Counted from the stretch's first letter, positions 14,300 through 22,428 are shown. The stretch: DNA of 29,218 bases from Dehalococcoidales bacterium (GCA_016783105.1 JADHXF010000014.1:1-29218); one strand, 5' to 3'. The notes: generated from the sequence alone by a model not told the origin. A program made the numbers and translations.

Positions 14300-15400
14300 G
14301 TGGAAAAAGTAGCCGTTGCCATGAGTGGTGGGGTTGACTCATCGGTATCCGCTGCCCTGCTCAAAGAGAAAGGTCATCAGGTTATCGGCGTCACCATGCT
14401 GGTACGCCCAGAAAGCGAGGCGGGTTCTTCCGATTTTATCAACGATGCCCGCCGCGTGGCCGAGGCACTCGACATTCCCCATCATGTGGTTGATTTAAGG
14501 GATATCTTTCACCAACAAGTGATTACCCCCTTCTGTCAGGATTACCGCACCGGTAAAACACCAAACCCCTGCGTGCGCTGTAACCGGTACATCAAATTTG
14601 ACGCCCTTTACCGCCAGGCCAGGTCACTGGGCGCACGTTACCTTGCCACCGGCCACCACGCCAGGGTAACAAAAGATGATTCATCAGGCAGAATGCTGAT
14701 TCAGAAAGGGCAGGATCAGAAAAAGGACCAGTCTTATTTCCTCTACGCGCTGACGCAGGAGCAACTGAGCCACACTATTTTCCCCATTGGCCACCTGATC
14801 AAAGAGCAGGTAAAGGAAATCGCCCGGGAGAAAAACCTGCCGGTATTCAACAGGCCGGAGAGCCAGGACATCTGCTTCCTTCCCGATAATAACTACGTGG
14901 AATTCCTCAGAGACCGCATCCCGCAGGCGTTCCAGCCCGGGCCTATGCTGGACGAGCAGGGCAATATCCTCGGCCGCCATAGGGGAATCGCGAACTATAC
15001 CATCGGTCAGCGCAAGGGACTGGGCATCGCTGCGGGCGAGCCGCAGTATGTAATCGCCATAGAGCCGGAAGGTAACGCTGTCATCGTCGGCGGCAGGGAA
15101 AGAGTATTCGGCGATGAGCTGGTGGCCACTCAGATGAACTGGATCGCCATCGAACAGCTGACCGGAGCCATCGCTGTTAAAGCCAGGATAAGATACCGCC
15201 ACCCAGAAGCGGATGCCACCATAACTCCGGTTGATAAAGACATCGTTTATGTAAAATTCAAAGAACCGCAACTGGCCATCACACCCGGGCAGGCCGTCGT
15301 CTTTTATGATGGCGATAAAGTCCTGGGTGGTGGTACAATAGCATCATCAGGTAAATCCCCAGCACCCGAACAGATTAAGGAGTTTGCCCGTAATGGCTAA
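14300..15400 (+). CDS. mnmA: tRNA-specific 2-thiouridylase MnmA
   Basis: This 366-residue enzyme puts sulfur on U34 of Lys, Glu and Gln tRNAs. The ATP-binding PP-loop SGGVDSS is at residues 9-15. The two catalytic cysteines are Cys94 ('NPCVRCNRYIKF') and Cys192 ('SQDICFLPD'). 'GHHAR' and 'GIGQRKGLGI'-like blocks complete the family pattern, and the length is normal. It begins with GTG at 14300, 33 bases after iscS. The sulfur it uses should come from the desulfurase next door, directly or through a relay. There is an extra Cys at 91. Confidence 0.96.
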   Translation: MEKVAVAMSGGVDSSVSAALLKEKGHQVIGVTMLVRPESEAGSSDFINDARRVAEALDIPHHVVDLRDIFHQQVITPFCQDYRTGKTPNPCVRCNRYIKFDALYRQARSLGARYLATGHHARVTKDDSSGRMLIQKGQDQKKDQSYFLYALTQEQLSHTIFPIGHLIKEQVKEIAREKNLPVFNRPESQDICFLPDNNYVEFLRDRIPQAFQPGPMLDEQGNILGRHRGIANYTIGQRKGLGIAAGEPQYVIAIEPEGNAVIVGGRERVFGDELVATQMNWIAIEQLTGAIAVKARIRYRHPEADATITPVDKDIVYVKFKEPQLAITPGQAVVFYDGDKVLGGGTIASSGKSPAPEQIKEFARNG

Positions 15401-15836
15401 AGTTGTCGCTGTCTGCACCAGCAAGAAGAAAGGAATCCGGAAACAGTCCATTGCTGAAGGGCAATTCAAAGAAGAGCACGGGCTGGTCGGCGATGCCCAC
15501 GCTGGCGTTGTGCCCAACCGACAGGTGAGCCTGCTCGCCCTGGAAAGCATCGACAAAATGCGCGGTCTGGGCCTGGAGCTGCATCCCGGGGACTTCGCCG
15601 AAAACATTACCATAGAAGGCATGGATATCTGCAAGCTACCGGTAGGCACAAGGCTGTCGATAGGCGAAGACGTTCTGTTTGAAATCAGCCAGATAGGCAA
15701 AGAGTGCCACACCGCCTGCGCCATCCGCCGCCAGGTTGGCCAGTGCATCATGCCCGAGGAAGGCGTCTTTGCCCGCGTTTTAAAGGGGGGCAGAATCAGA
15801 CCGGGAGATAAAGTATCAATTGGAGAAGGACAGTGA
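15393..15836 (+). CDS. MOSC-domain protein
   Basis: This 147-residue stand-alone MOSC domain has the typical beta-barrel blocks: 'GLVGDAHAG', 'RQVSLLALESIDK', 'LHPGDFAENITIEG' and 'LPVGTRLSIGEDVLFEISQIG', with the conserved Cys region 'KECHTACAI'. MOSC domains of molybdenum-cofactor sulfurases carry sulfur via a conserved Cys and deliver it to metal-sulfur centres. ATG at 15393 overlaps the mnmA stop and has AAGGAG ten bases upstream, which rules out the longer TTG start. The place in the operon after a desulfurase supports a sulfur-carrier role, here for Moco or another acceptor. The substrate is unknown. Confidence 0.93.
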   Translation: MAKVVAVCTSKKKGIRKQSIAEGQFKEEHGLVGDAHAGVVPNRQVSLLALESIDKMRGLGLELHPGDFAENITIEGMDICKLPVGTRLSIGEDVLFEISQIGKECHTACAIRRQVGQCIMPEEGVFARVLKGGRIRPGDKVSIGEGQ

Positions 15837-16747
15837 TTGATACCAGGTCACTATTGGTGGAAAAGATTTTAAAGCTGAAAAAGGAAAGGAATGCCGTCAT
15901 CCTGGCCCATAACTACCAGCTCGGCGAGGTTCAGGATATCGCTGACTTCGTGGGCGATTCCCTCGGCCTGAGCCAGAATGCGGCCAAAACAGAAGCTGAC
16001 GTCATTGTGTTCTGCGGCGTTCATTTCATGGCGGAGACGGCGGCCATCACCTGCCCCGATATGACCGTTCTCCTGCCGGACCGGCACGCCGGCTGCCCGA
16101 TGGCCAACATGATTACTGCGGAACAGTTGCGGCAAAAGAAAAAAGAGCTGCCGAATGCCACCGTGGTCTGCTATATCAACTCGACAGCCGCAGTAAAGGC
16201 TGAATCCGATATCTGCTGCACCTCGGCCAATGCCGTCAAGGTGGTGGAGAGCATCGACAATGACGAAGTGCTGTTCGTGCCCGACCAGTACCTGGGGCAC
16301 TACGTGTCAACCAAGACAAAGAAGAAAATCCACCTCTGGCCGGGCTACTGCCCGACGCATGCCCGCATTCAGGTTCAGGATATCACACGGCTCAAAAAGG
16401 AAAACCCCCGGGCGAAGGTCGTCGTTCACCCCGAGTGCCGCCCCGACCTTATCGCCCTGGCAGATGAGGTTGCCAGCACCGGGGGCATGGTACGGTATGC
16501 CCACAGGGATGATGTTCATGAAATGATTGTCGGCACGGAGATCGGCATCATCCACCGGCTGAAAAAGGAAAATCCAGGCAAGAAATTCATTCCAGTGTCG
16601 GAACAGGCGGTCTGCCCCAATATGAAATTGATTACGCTGGAGAAAGTCCTCTGGTCCCTCGAGGAAATGCGGCCGGTGGTGAAAGTATCAGAGGCTATCA
16701 GAATCAAGGCCAGGGCCACGGTGGACAAAATGCTGGCCATCGTTTGA
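15833..16747 (+). CDS. nadA: quinolinate synthase NadA
   Basis: This 304-residue [4Fe-4S] enzyme condenses iminoaspartate with dihydroxyacetone phosphate to quinolinate in NAD synthesis. The three cluster ligands are visible: Cys61 ('FCGVHFMAET'), Cys173 ('WPGYCPTHA') and Cys261 ('AVCPNMK'). 'ILAHNYQ' lies near the start, and the length is that of the short-type family. The GTG start overlaps the MOSC stop (GTGA), showing tight coupling, with GGAGAAGGA upstream. Its need for an Fe-S cluster explains a place beside a desulfurase. nadB and nadC are not in the window. Confidence 0.96.
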   Translation: MIDTRSLLVEKILKLKKERNAVILAHNYQLGEVQDIADFVGDSLGLSQNAAKTEADVIVFCGVHFMAETAAITCPDMTVLLPDRHAGCPMANMITAEQLRQKKKELPNATVVCYINSTAAVKAESDICCTSANAVKVVESIDNDEVLFVPDQYLGHYVSTKTKKKIHLWPGYCPTHARIQVQDITRLKKENPRAKVVVHPECRPDLIALADEVASTGGMVRYAHRDDVHEMIVGTEIGIIHRLKKENPGKKFIPVSEQAVCPNMKLITLEKVLWSLEEMRPVVKVSEAIRIKARATVDKMLAIV

Positions 16748-16754
16748 GGGGCAA

Positions 16755-17078
16755 ATGGAAACGGCCAGATACATCATTGTCCTGATTACCAGCGATAGCA
16801 TAGAAGAGACGGACCACATTGCCCGGTTGCTTCTGGAGAAAAAGAAGGTGGCCTGCGTCAATATCGTGCGCGGCATTGATTCTTATTTCTGGTGGGAGGG
16901 CAAACCTGATTCAGCCCGCGAGAACCTGCTCATCGCCAAGTCCAAGGCATCACTGCTACCGGATATCATTGATTTAGTCAGAAAGATGCACAGCTACGAT
17001 GTTCCGGAGGTCATTGCCCTGCCCATAATCGGCGGCAACCAGGACTACCTGGAATGGATCGACCAGGCTACTGCCTAG
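16755..17078 (+). CDS. cutA: divalent-cation tolerance protein CutA
   Basis: This 107-residue protein has the trimeric PII-like ferredoxin fold of CutA: 'YIIVLITSDSIEETDHIARLLLEKKKVACVN' start, 'SYFWWEGK' core, and 'VPEVIALPI' with 'YLEWI' at the end. The length matches the family. CutA has been linked to copper tolerance and membrane-protein effects, but its molecular role is unsettled. It starts seven bases after nadA and is the last gene of the operon. It is convergent with the aminotransferase gene, with only 16 bases between stops. Confidence 0.94.
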   Translation: METARYIIVLITSDSIEETDHIARLLLEKKKVACVNIVRGIDSYFWWEGKPDSARENLLIAKSKASLLPDIIDLVRKMHSYDVPEVIALPIIGGNQDYLEWIDQATA

Positions 17079-17094
17079 AGCACACCCCTTTCGA

Positions 17095-18441
17095 CTATTT
17101 CAGCTCCTTAATCGAGGTATAGAGTATATCAAGCATTTCGTCCGCTTCCTTTTTCGTGGTGATTATCGGCGGGTTAAACCGCACTCTGGAATAATCTCTG
17201 GCCAGCGCCATGCGGACATACAGGCCGCTCTCCAGCATTTTCCGAACCCATTTTTTCATTGTTTCCGCATCAAACGGCGTCCTGGTTTCTTTATCTTTGA
17301 CCAGCTCTACGCCAAGCATCAGGCCCAGGCCACTGCAATCAGTGACGCTGGGCAGGTCTTTGAACTCGCGGTTCAGGCGCTCCAGAACATAGTTCCCGAC
17401 CTTTTCCGCATTTTCTACCATTTTGTCCCGGAAAATAATTTTGAGCGCGGCACTGGCGGCCGCAGCACATATCGGGTTGCCGTGCTGGGTAAAGCCATGC
17501 CATAGCATGGTGCCCTTCAACCCTTCAAAGACTTTGTCGTTGAGCAGCGTGGCGCCAAAGGGCAGGTAGCAGCCGTCAATCGCCTTGGCCACGGTCATTA
17601 TATCCCAGCTGACCGGCCAGTGTTCCTGCCCCCACAGTTTGCCCGTCCTCCCGAAAGCGGTCTGAATCTCGTCGCATATCATGAACACGTCATGGTCGTT
17701 GCATATCTGCCGCACGATGGGGAAATACTCAGGCGGTGGGGCCACGTTGCCCGCCGCTCCCATCAACGGCTCGGCAATATAGGCCGCGATGCTATCGGCA
17801 CCCTCCGCCTGGATGACTTTTGCCACGTAGCGGGCGCAGAGGACATCGCAGGACGGGTATTTCAAATCAAAGGCACACCGGTTGCAGTAGAAGGTAGGAG
17901 CCTGGATGAAGCCAGCGGCGAGCGGTGCATATCCAGTCCAGAACGCGCCGCTGCCAGCCCGGGTCGCGGCTGCCGAGCCCATGCCGGCCCCATGAAAACC
18001 GTTTTGCAGGCTGATGATTTTATATTTCGGCCTTCCATGAACATGCCAGTAAAGGCGCGCCATTTTGAAGGCCGTTTCCACCGCTTCCGTGCCGCCATTG
18101 GTGAAGAAGAAATGGGCCATTCCCTTGGGGACGACCCTGGCCAGCTCCGCGGCATATTCGATAATGGGTACGTTCGATTGTCTGGCCAGGAGGTGGGCAA
18201 ACTGCAGCTTTCGTGCCTGCTCGCAGATGGCATCTACTATCTCCTTATGGCCATGCCCCAGCGTGTTGCTCGTCTGCTGCGAGGCCGCATCATAATAGAA
18301 GTTACCTTCCGTATCCCAGCACTTTACTCCCTCCGCCCTTTCGATAATCGGCCAGACGTCCTCGCTGCCAACCACGGCGAAGCCATGTATCAGGTACTTC
18401 AGGTCCATTGCCAGGAGCTCTCCCGTCCGCTTGCTCACCAT
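17095..18441 (-). CDS. class III (omega) aminotransferase
   Basis: This 448-residue PLP enzyme belongs to the fold-type I class III group. The PLP lysine is Lys286 in 'TVAKAIDGCYLPFGA', with 'FTNGGTEAVETAFKMAR' (113-129) and 'ICDEIQTAFGRTG' (256-267). Four cysteines at 186, 189, 198 and 202 (CNRC then C-x3-C) form a metal-site-like cluster, a feature of one subgroup of these enzymes. I chose the ATG at 18439-18441, seven bases after AAAGGAGAG; a longer frame to 18534 runs through a hairpin and lacks support. The amino donor could be taurine, beta-alanine or another omega-amino acid; this cannot be settled. The neighbouring upstream hydratase may work on a product or be unrelated. Confidence 0.9.
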   Translation of the reverse strand: MVSKRTGELLAMDLKYLIHGFAVVGSEDVWPIIERAEGVKCWDTEGNFYYDAASQQTSNTLGHGHKEIVDAICEQARKLQFAHLLARQSNVPIIEYAAELARVVPKGMAHFFFTNGGTEAVETAFKMARLYWHVHGRPKYKIISLQNGFHGAGMGSAAATRAGSGAFWTGYAPLAAGFIQAPTFYCNRCAFDLKYPSCDVLCARYVAKVIQAEGADSIAAYIAEPLMGAAGNVAPPPEYFPIVRQICNDHDVFMICDEIQTAFGRTGKLWGQEHWPVSWDIMTVAKAIDGCYLPFGATLLNDKVFEGLKGTMLWHGFTQHGNPICAAAASAALKIIFRDKMVENAEKVGNYVLERLNREFKDLPSVTDCSGLGLMLGVELVKDKETRTPFDAETMKKWVRKMLESGLYVRMALARDYSRVRFNPPIITTKKEADEMLDILYTSIKELK

Positions 18442-18500
18442 CTTTCTCTCCTTTGTTGCCAATTCAAGAGAAGTATAATCATAACTGTAATTATACAACA

Positions 18501-18522
18501 GGCCAGCGCTAACGCGCTGGCC
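18501..18522. repeat. perfect 9-bp hairpin with TAAC loop
   Basis: GGCCAGCGC and GCGCTGGCC flank a four-base loop. It lies between the hydratase and aminotransferase genes (both minus strand). It is not followed by a T-tract on either strand, so it may be a weak terminator of the hydratase transcript, an RNA processing or stability element, or an operator near the TATAAT at 18490-18495 (minus strand) ahead of the aminotransferase. Confidence 0.6.
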
Positions 18523-18560
18523 CAATTGTATCACCCGATATAAATACTGCCGGATTGCAG

Positions 18561-19355
18561 CTATTTCACGAAACGCACGGTCACCGTGCCGAGTCGGTCA
18601 AAGGTGGCACGGTAAGAACAGGGCCCTTCAATGAAAAGGGCAGCGTGCAGCGAACCGGAGATAATGAACTCCCCTTTACCTATGCTCATACCATAGTCGG
18701 CCAGTTTGTTGGCCAGGCTGGCAACCGCCTGGGCCGGATTGCCCAACACCGCGGCGCCGGCGCCGGTGGCAATAATCTCGCCGTCCTTATCCAGCACCAT
18801 GCCGATGAGTCGCAGGTCAATGCCTTTAACCGGCGTCAGCTGTCCTCCAAGCATCACCATTGCGCCGCCGGAATCATCGGATATCCCGTCCGGAGCCTTC
18901 TTTCTCTGCTCTTTGTAGCGGTTGTCCGCGATTTCAAAGGCGGGCAGCACGCCGGCGGTTGCCGCGAGCACCTTGGCAACATCCACACCCGGGCCTTTCA
19001 GTTCTTCCTTGAGGATGAAGCAAATCTCAGCCTCAATTACCGGTTTTACCAGCTTGCTCAGCGAGACCGTCTCACCTTCAGGGACAACCATGGTGTTGAA
19101 GATGTGGCCGTAAATGGGCTCATCAACGCCGAACATTATCTGGTTGGCCTTGGCACAGAGCCCGATTTTGCGACCCACAATCGTCTCACCGCTCTTCAAC
19201 CTCTCCTGAACCAGTTTCATCTGAATGTCATAGGCCTCGGCAACGGTTACGTCAGGAAATCTATCGGTTAAATTGGTGAGCGGTTTTGCCGTCCGCTGCG
19301 CCTGGAAAATTTCCTTGGCCATCTGTTCCTTCTGTTTTTCGTCTAAAGCCATCAT
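18561..19355 (-). CDS. 2-keto-4-pentenoate hydratase-family protein
   Basis: This 264-residue protein matches the hydratase/decarboxylase group of the fumarylacetoacetase-like superfamily (MhpD, DmpE, 4-oxalocrotonate decarboxylase). It opens with an helical 'KQKEQMAKEIFQAQRTAKPL', then 'AYDIQMKLVQERLKSGETIVGRKIGL', with metal-ligand glutamates in 'VIEAEICFILKEEL' (Glu residues of the E-x-E pattern), and 'GNPAQAVASLANKLADYG' and 'GEFIISGSLHAA' blocks near the end. The length is normal. These enzymes add water to, or decarboxylate, dienoate intermediates of aromatic ring cleavage. The start is ATG at 19353-19355 (or the next codon) with GGGGG upstream. The tautomerase at 4915-5100 could act in the same kind of pathway. 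Confidence 0.9.
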   Translation of the reverse strand: MMALDEKQKEQMAKEIFQAQRTAKPLTNLTDRFPDVTVAEAYDIQMKLVQERLKSGETIVGRKIGLCAKANQIMFGVDEPIYGHIFNTMVVPEGETVSLSKLVKPVIEAEICFILKEELKGPGVDVAKVLAATAGVLPAFEIADNRYKEQRKKAPDGISDDSGGAMVMLGGQLTPVKGIDLRLIGMVLDKDGEIIATGAGAAVLGNPAQAVASLANKLADYGMSIGKGEFIISGSLHAALFIEGPCSYRATFDRLGTVTVRFVK

Positions 19356-19420
19356 TAACCCCCTTTTATTTATTAGCAGGATTTTTTAGACAAGCATGCC
19401 AGGCAACTGCTAGGGCTATA

Positions 19421-20608
19421 TTAAGGCGGCGTGCATCTGCTGTCAAGTTCGCGCCCTTTTGATTTCAGCCACTTCTGTTTCTGGCTGACCCGAACCTGTT
19501 CATCCGTGGGCTGGTAGCGCGACCAGAATTCCTCCCGAAAGCGAGGAAAGGTACCGTCCGTTATCGCGCTCCGTACTTTCTCCATCAGGCCATGAATGAA
19601 TTGCAGGTTATGAATCGTTGCCAGCCGGTAAGATAGCAGTTCCTCGCATTTGAAAAGGTGATGCAGGTAGGCGGCGGAAAAGGTGCGACAGGTATAGCAG
19701 TCGCAGTCTGGCACAACTGGTTGCTCCATGTGGCTGAAGGCGGCGTTCCTGATATTGCGACGGCCCTCCCAGGTGAAAAGGGCGCCATTGCGGGCCACAC
19801 GGGTGGGCAACGCGCTGTCAAAGATATCGATGCCCCGCGCTGCCCCCTCAACGATGTCCTCCGGGGAGCCTACACCCATAAGGTACCTCGGTCTATCTTC
19901 TGGCAACAGCGCCACTGTCTTTTCAACCATCTCAAAGGTATCCTTCTTGGGCTCGCCGACGCTCAGGCCGCCAATGGCATACCCGGCAAAATCCAGCGAT
20001 GCCAGAAATTCGGCCGACTGCCGTCTGAGCTCGGGGGAAACGCCACCCTGCACGATGGCATACAGTGCCTGATGCTGACGCTTATGCGCCTTCTGACACC
20101 GCTCCGCCCAGCGGTGGGTGAGTTCCATAGCCTGTTGCACCTTCTCAAAGCTGTCACCGTAGGCGGGACACACGTCCAGAACCATGATGATATCGGCACC
20201 CAGCTTCTCCTGGTACTCGATTGCCAGTTCGGGAGTGAGAAAATGCTCGCTGCCGTCAATGTGCGAGCGAAAGGTTACCCCCTCCTCGTTGACCTTGCAG
20301 AGCGGGGCCAGGCTGAATATCTGGTAGCCGCCGCTGTCGGTCAGGGTGGCGCCGTCCCAGGCCATGAATTTATGTAAACCACCCAGCTTCGCCACCGTCT
20401 CAATGCCCGGCCGCAGGTACAGGTGGTAAGTATTGGCCAGCACCATGCCGTAGCCAATATCTCTCACTTCCTCCGGGGTCAGCGCCCTGACCGCCCCCTG
20501 GCTGCCCACCGGCATGAACAGCGGGGTCGGCACCGCGCCGTGGGGTGTTTTAAGTTCCCCTGCCCGGGCATTACCACAGGTCTTGATTAAATGAAAGTCA
20601 TTTTTCAT
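19421..20608 (-). CDS. tgt: tRNA-guanine transglycosylase
   Basis: This 395-residue enzyme swaps G34 for preQ1 in tRNAs with GUN anticodons, a step in queuosine synthesis. It has the substrate-binding 'TDSGGYQIFSL' motif, the 'GGLSVGEPK' block, the nucleophile Asp in 'GIDIFDSALPTRVARNG', and the zinc site 'CDCYTC' with a following His ('YLHHLF'). Length is slightly above the usual, because of a basic tail ('QKQKWLKSKGRELDSRC'). The ATG is at 20606-20608; no strong ribosome site is visible. It is divergent from the Nudix gene with only about 77 bases between, so their promoters must overlap. Confidence 0.96.
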   Translation of the reverse strand: MKNDFHLIKTCGNARAGELKTPHGAVPTPLFMPVGSQGAVRALTPEEVRDIGYGMVLANTYHLYLRPGIETVAKLGGLHKFMAWDGATLTDSGGYQIFSLAPLCKVNEEGVTFRSHIDGSEHFLTPELAIEYQEKLGADIIMVLDVCPAYGDSFEKVQQAMELTHRWAERCQKAHKRQHQALYAIVQGGVSPELRRQSAEFLASLDFAGYAIGGLSVGEPKKDTFEMVEKTVALLPEDRPRYLMGVGSPEDIVEGAARGIDIFDSALPTRVARNGALFTWEGRRNIRNAAFSHMEQPVVPDCDCYTCRTFSAAYLHHLFKCEELLSYRLATIHNLQFIHGLMEKVRSAITDGTFPRFREEFWSRYQPTDEQVRVSQKQKWLKSKGRELDSRCTPP

Positions 20609-20652
20609 TTATTTGGCTAGTCGTAGTATAGCTCAAGAAGCGGTGATTTGTC

Positions 20653-20680
20653 TTGGAGACCAGATAGCGGTTAATATAAT
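20653..20680 (+). promoter_or_regulatory. promoter of the Nudix gene, predicting a leaderless mRNA
   Basis: TTGGAG (20653-20658), 16 bases, TATAAT (20675-20680). The ATG at 20686 lies only six bases downstream, where transcription is expected to begin, and there is no ribosome binding site, so the mRNA should be leaderless or nearly so. Confidence 0.55.
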
Positions 20681-20685
20681 AAATA

Positions 20686-21249
20686 ATGAAGGAAAAACTG
20701 AAACAACTGCTTGCTCAGCAAGAGAAGCGCCGCATTGTTGACCCGAAACGGGTGTCCGCCGCCGTGCTGGTGCCCATATACGAAAAAGACGGGCAGTACC
20801 ACATCCTGTTCATCAAGCGTACGGAGTGGGTGGAAAAACACAAGGGCGAGATATCCTTTCCCGGCGGAGTTTATGAAGCGTATGATGACACACTGCTGAA
20901 CACGGCCCTGCGGGAGAGCGCCGAGGAAATAAACCTGAAACCGGATGCTGTTGAGATTCTGGGCGAGCTTGATGATGAGGTAAGCGTTAAGACGAATTAT
21001 ATCATTACGCCTTTTCTGGCGTTCATCCCCTGGCCGTATGAATTCAAGGTGGACGGACACGAAACTGAGGCAACAATTGAAGCCCCCATCCCGGCGCTGA
21101 TGGACATAGGCTACTCGCGCCAGGAATCAGTAGACGGCGAAACGGTCACCATATACTATTACAACTATCAGGGCAGAGTGATCTGGGGAGCCACCGCCCG
21201 CATACTGACCAAGTTCCTCGATATCTTTGCTCAGGCCGCGACGCTTTAA
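20686..21249 (+). CDS. Nudix hydrolase, CoA-pyrophosphatase type
   Basis: This 187-residue Nudix protein carries the pattern typical of CoA pyrophosphatases. 'WVEKHKGEISFPGG' precedes the Nudix box, which runs from 'GGVYEAYDD' to 'TALRESAEEINL', with the REx2EE metal-binding core. The spacing from GG to TALRE is the same as in NudL-type enzymes; the final Gly of the general Nudix pattern is replaced by Asn, as usual in this subgroup. It probably cleaves CoA to 4'-phosphopantetheine and 3',5'-ADP. The ATG at 20686 has a promoter directly before it and no Shine-Dalgarno site. It stands alone upstream of the heat-shock cluster. Confidence 0.9.
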   Translation: MKEKLKQLLAQQEKRRIVDPKRVSAAVLVPIYEKDGQYHILFIKRTEWVEKHKGEISFPGGVYEAYDDTLLNTALRESAEEINLKPDAVEILGELDDEVSVKTNYIITPFLAFIPWPYEFKVDGHETEATIEAPIPALMDIGYSRQESVDGETVTIYYYNYQGRVIWGATARILTKFLDIFAQAATL

Positions 21250-21308
21250 CCACTACCTCGTTTCCGGCTTGTTTCATACAATAGTTTTTATCCACCCCCA
21301 TCTACGAG

Positions 21309-21344
21309 GTTAATATGCGGCAGAGTTAATATTAATTTATTAAC
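21309..21344. promoter_or_regulatory. candidate operator: GTTAATA repeats upstream of dnaJ
   Basis: GTTAATA occurs at 21309-21315 and 21325-21331 and, inverted, as TATTAAC at 21338-21344. The last two form a palindrome with a six-base centre. It sits 19 bases upstream of the -35 box of the stress operon. Neither a HAIR nor a CIRCE element is visible nearby, so this is the best operator candidate. The region is A+T-rich, so chance is possible. Confidence 0.4.
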
Positions 21345-21362
21345 TTTTATAATTTTAAAATA

Positions 21363-21391
21363 TTGACTTTATTTAAATTGGATTATATAAT
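21363..21391 (+). promoter_or_regulatory. near-consensus sigma-70 promoter of the dnaJ-hspR-clpC operon
   Basis: TTGACT (21363-21368), 17 bases, TATAAT (21386-21391). The expected start of transcription is near 21398, followed by AGAGGTA (21398-21404) as ribosome site and ATG at 21416. Confidence 0.8.
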
Positions 21392-21415
21392 TTATTCAGA
21401 GGTAGCTATTTAGCC

Positions 21416-22411
21416 ATGGCCAGGAAAGATTATTATGAAACGCTGGGCGTCAGCCGCAGCGCCAGTGAACAGGAGATAAAGAAGGCATACCGTCGGCTGG
21501 CACGCCAGTATCACCCCGATGTGAATCCCAACGATAAGTCGGCTGAGGCCAGGTTCAAAGAAATCAACGAGGCCCATGAGGTCCTCTCCAACAAGGAGAA
21601 CCGCAAGAAATACGATAAATACGGGGACCACTGGCAGCACGCCGAGCAATTTGAACAGGCACAGCAGCAGCAAGCAGCTTTCCGGGGCTTCGGGGGGGCC
21701 GGCGGGGCTACCAGCTTTCGCTTTGAAGATGAGGACATGGGAAGCCTGTTTGATGACTTGCTGTTTGGTGGGGGGCGCACACGCACCTACACGCGGCGCA
21801 CCAGACCGATACGCGGCAGGAACCTGGAAACGCCGGTGGAGGTAACCCTTGAGGAAGCGTTTCACGGCACCAGCCGAACCCTCAGCCTGCAGTCGGAAGA
21901 GCCCTGCCCTGCCTGTAAGGGCACCGGCCTCGTCCAGAATGTACCCTGTGCCACCTGCCAGGGTGCCGGAAGAGTGCCCCGCATGAAGCGACTTGAAGTC
22001 AGGATACCAGCCGGGGTAAAGACCGGCTCACGGGTGCGTATTGCCGGCAAGGGCTCGCCCGGCTATAACGGCGGCGCCAGTGGCGACCTTTATCTGGTGG
22101 TGTCAGTCAGGCCGCATCGTCAGTTTGAACGACGCGGCGATAACCTATATGTGGAAGTCCCGGTGCCACTGACCGTGGCGGTGCTGGGCGGGGAGGTGCA
22201 GGTACCAACACTGAAAGGAAAGCTGGCACTGAAGATTCCGCCGGAGACACAGAACGGGCGTTCCTTCCGTCTTGCCGGGCAGGGAATGCCCCACCTTGGC
22301 AATTCATCCCACGGTGATATATTCGCCAGGGTGAACGTTGTGCTTCCCACGAAACTATCAAATAAAGAAAGAGAACTTTTCCAAAAACTGAGCGAACTTC
22401 GACCCGCCTGA
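21416..22411 (+). CDS. DnaJ/CbpA-like J-domain co-chaperone with a half zinc finger
   Basis: This 331-residue protein has an N-terminal J domain (about residues 5-70, HPD at 33-35), a Gln/Gly/Phe-rich linker (80-125), and two C-terminal substrate-binding beta domains with '[18 protein letters not shown]'. Classical DnaJ has four CxxCxGxG motifs; here there are only two (164-171 and 178-185), enough for one zinc site rather than two. CbpA proteins have none, so this is an intermediate type. It should stimulate a DnaK ATPase and hand over unfolded clients. No dnaK or grpE is beside it; its partner in the operon is clpC, with hspR in between. The ATG start is well placed after the promoter. Confidence 0.93.
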   Translation: MARKDYYETLGVSRSASEQEIKKAYRRLARQYHPDVNPNDKSAEARFKEINEAHEVLSNKENRKKYDKYGDHWQHAEQFEQAQQQQAAFRGFGGAGGATSFRFEDEDMGSLFDDLLFGGGRTRTYTRRTRPIRGRNLETPVEVTLEEAFHGTSRTLSLQSEEPCPACKGTGLVQNVPCATCQGAGRVPRMKRLEVRIPAGVKTGSRVRIAGKGSPGYNGGASGDLYLVVSVRPHRQFERRGDNLYVEVPVPLTVAVLGGEVQVPTLKGKLALKIPPETQNGRSFRLAGQGMPHLGNSSHGDIFARVNVVLPTKLSNKERELFQKLSELRPA

Positions 22412-22428
22412 TTGGGAGGTGAATTTAT

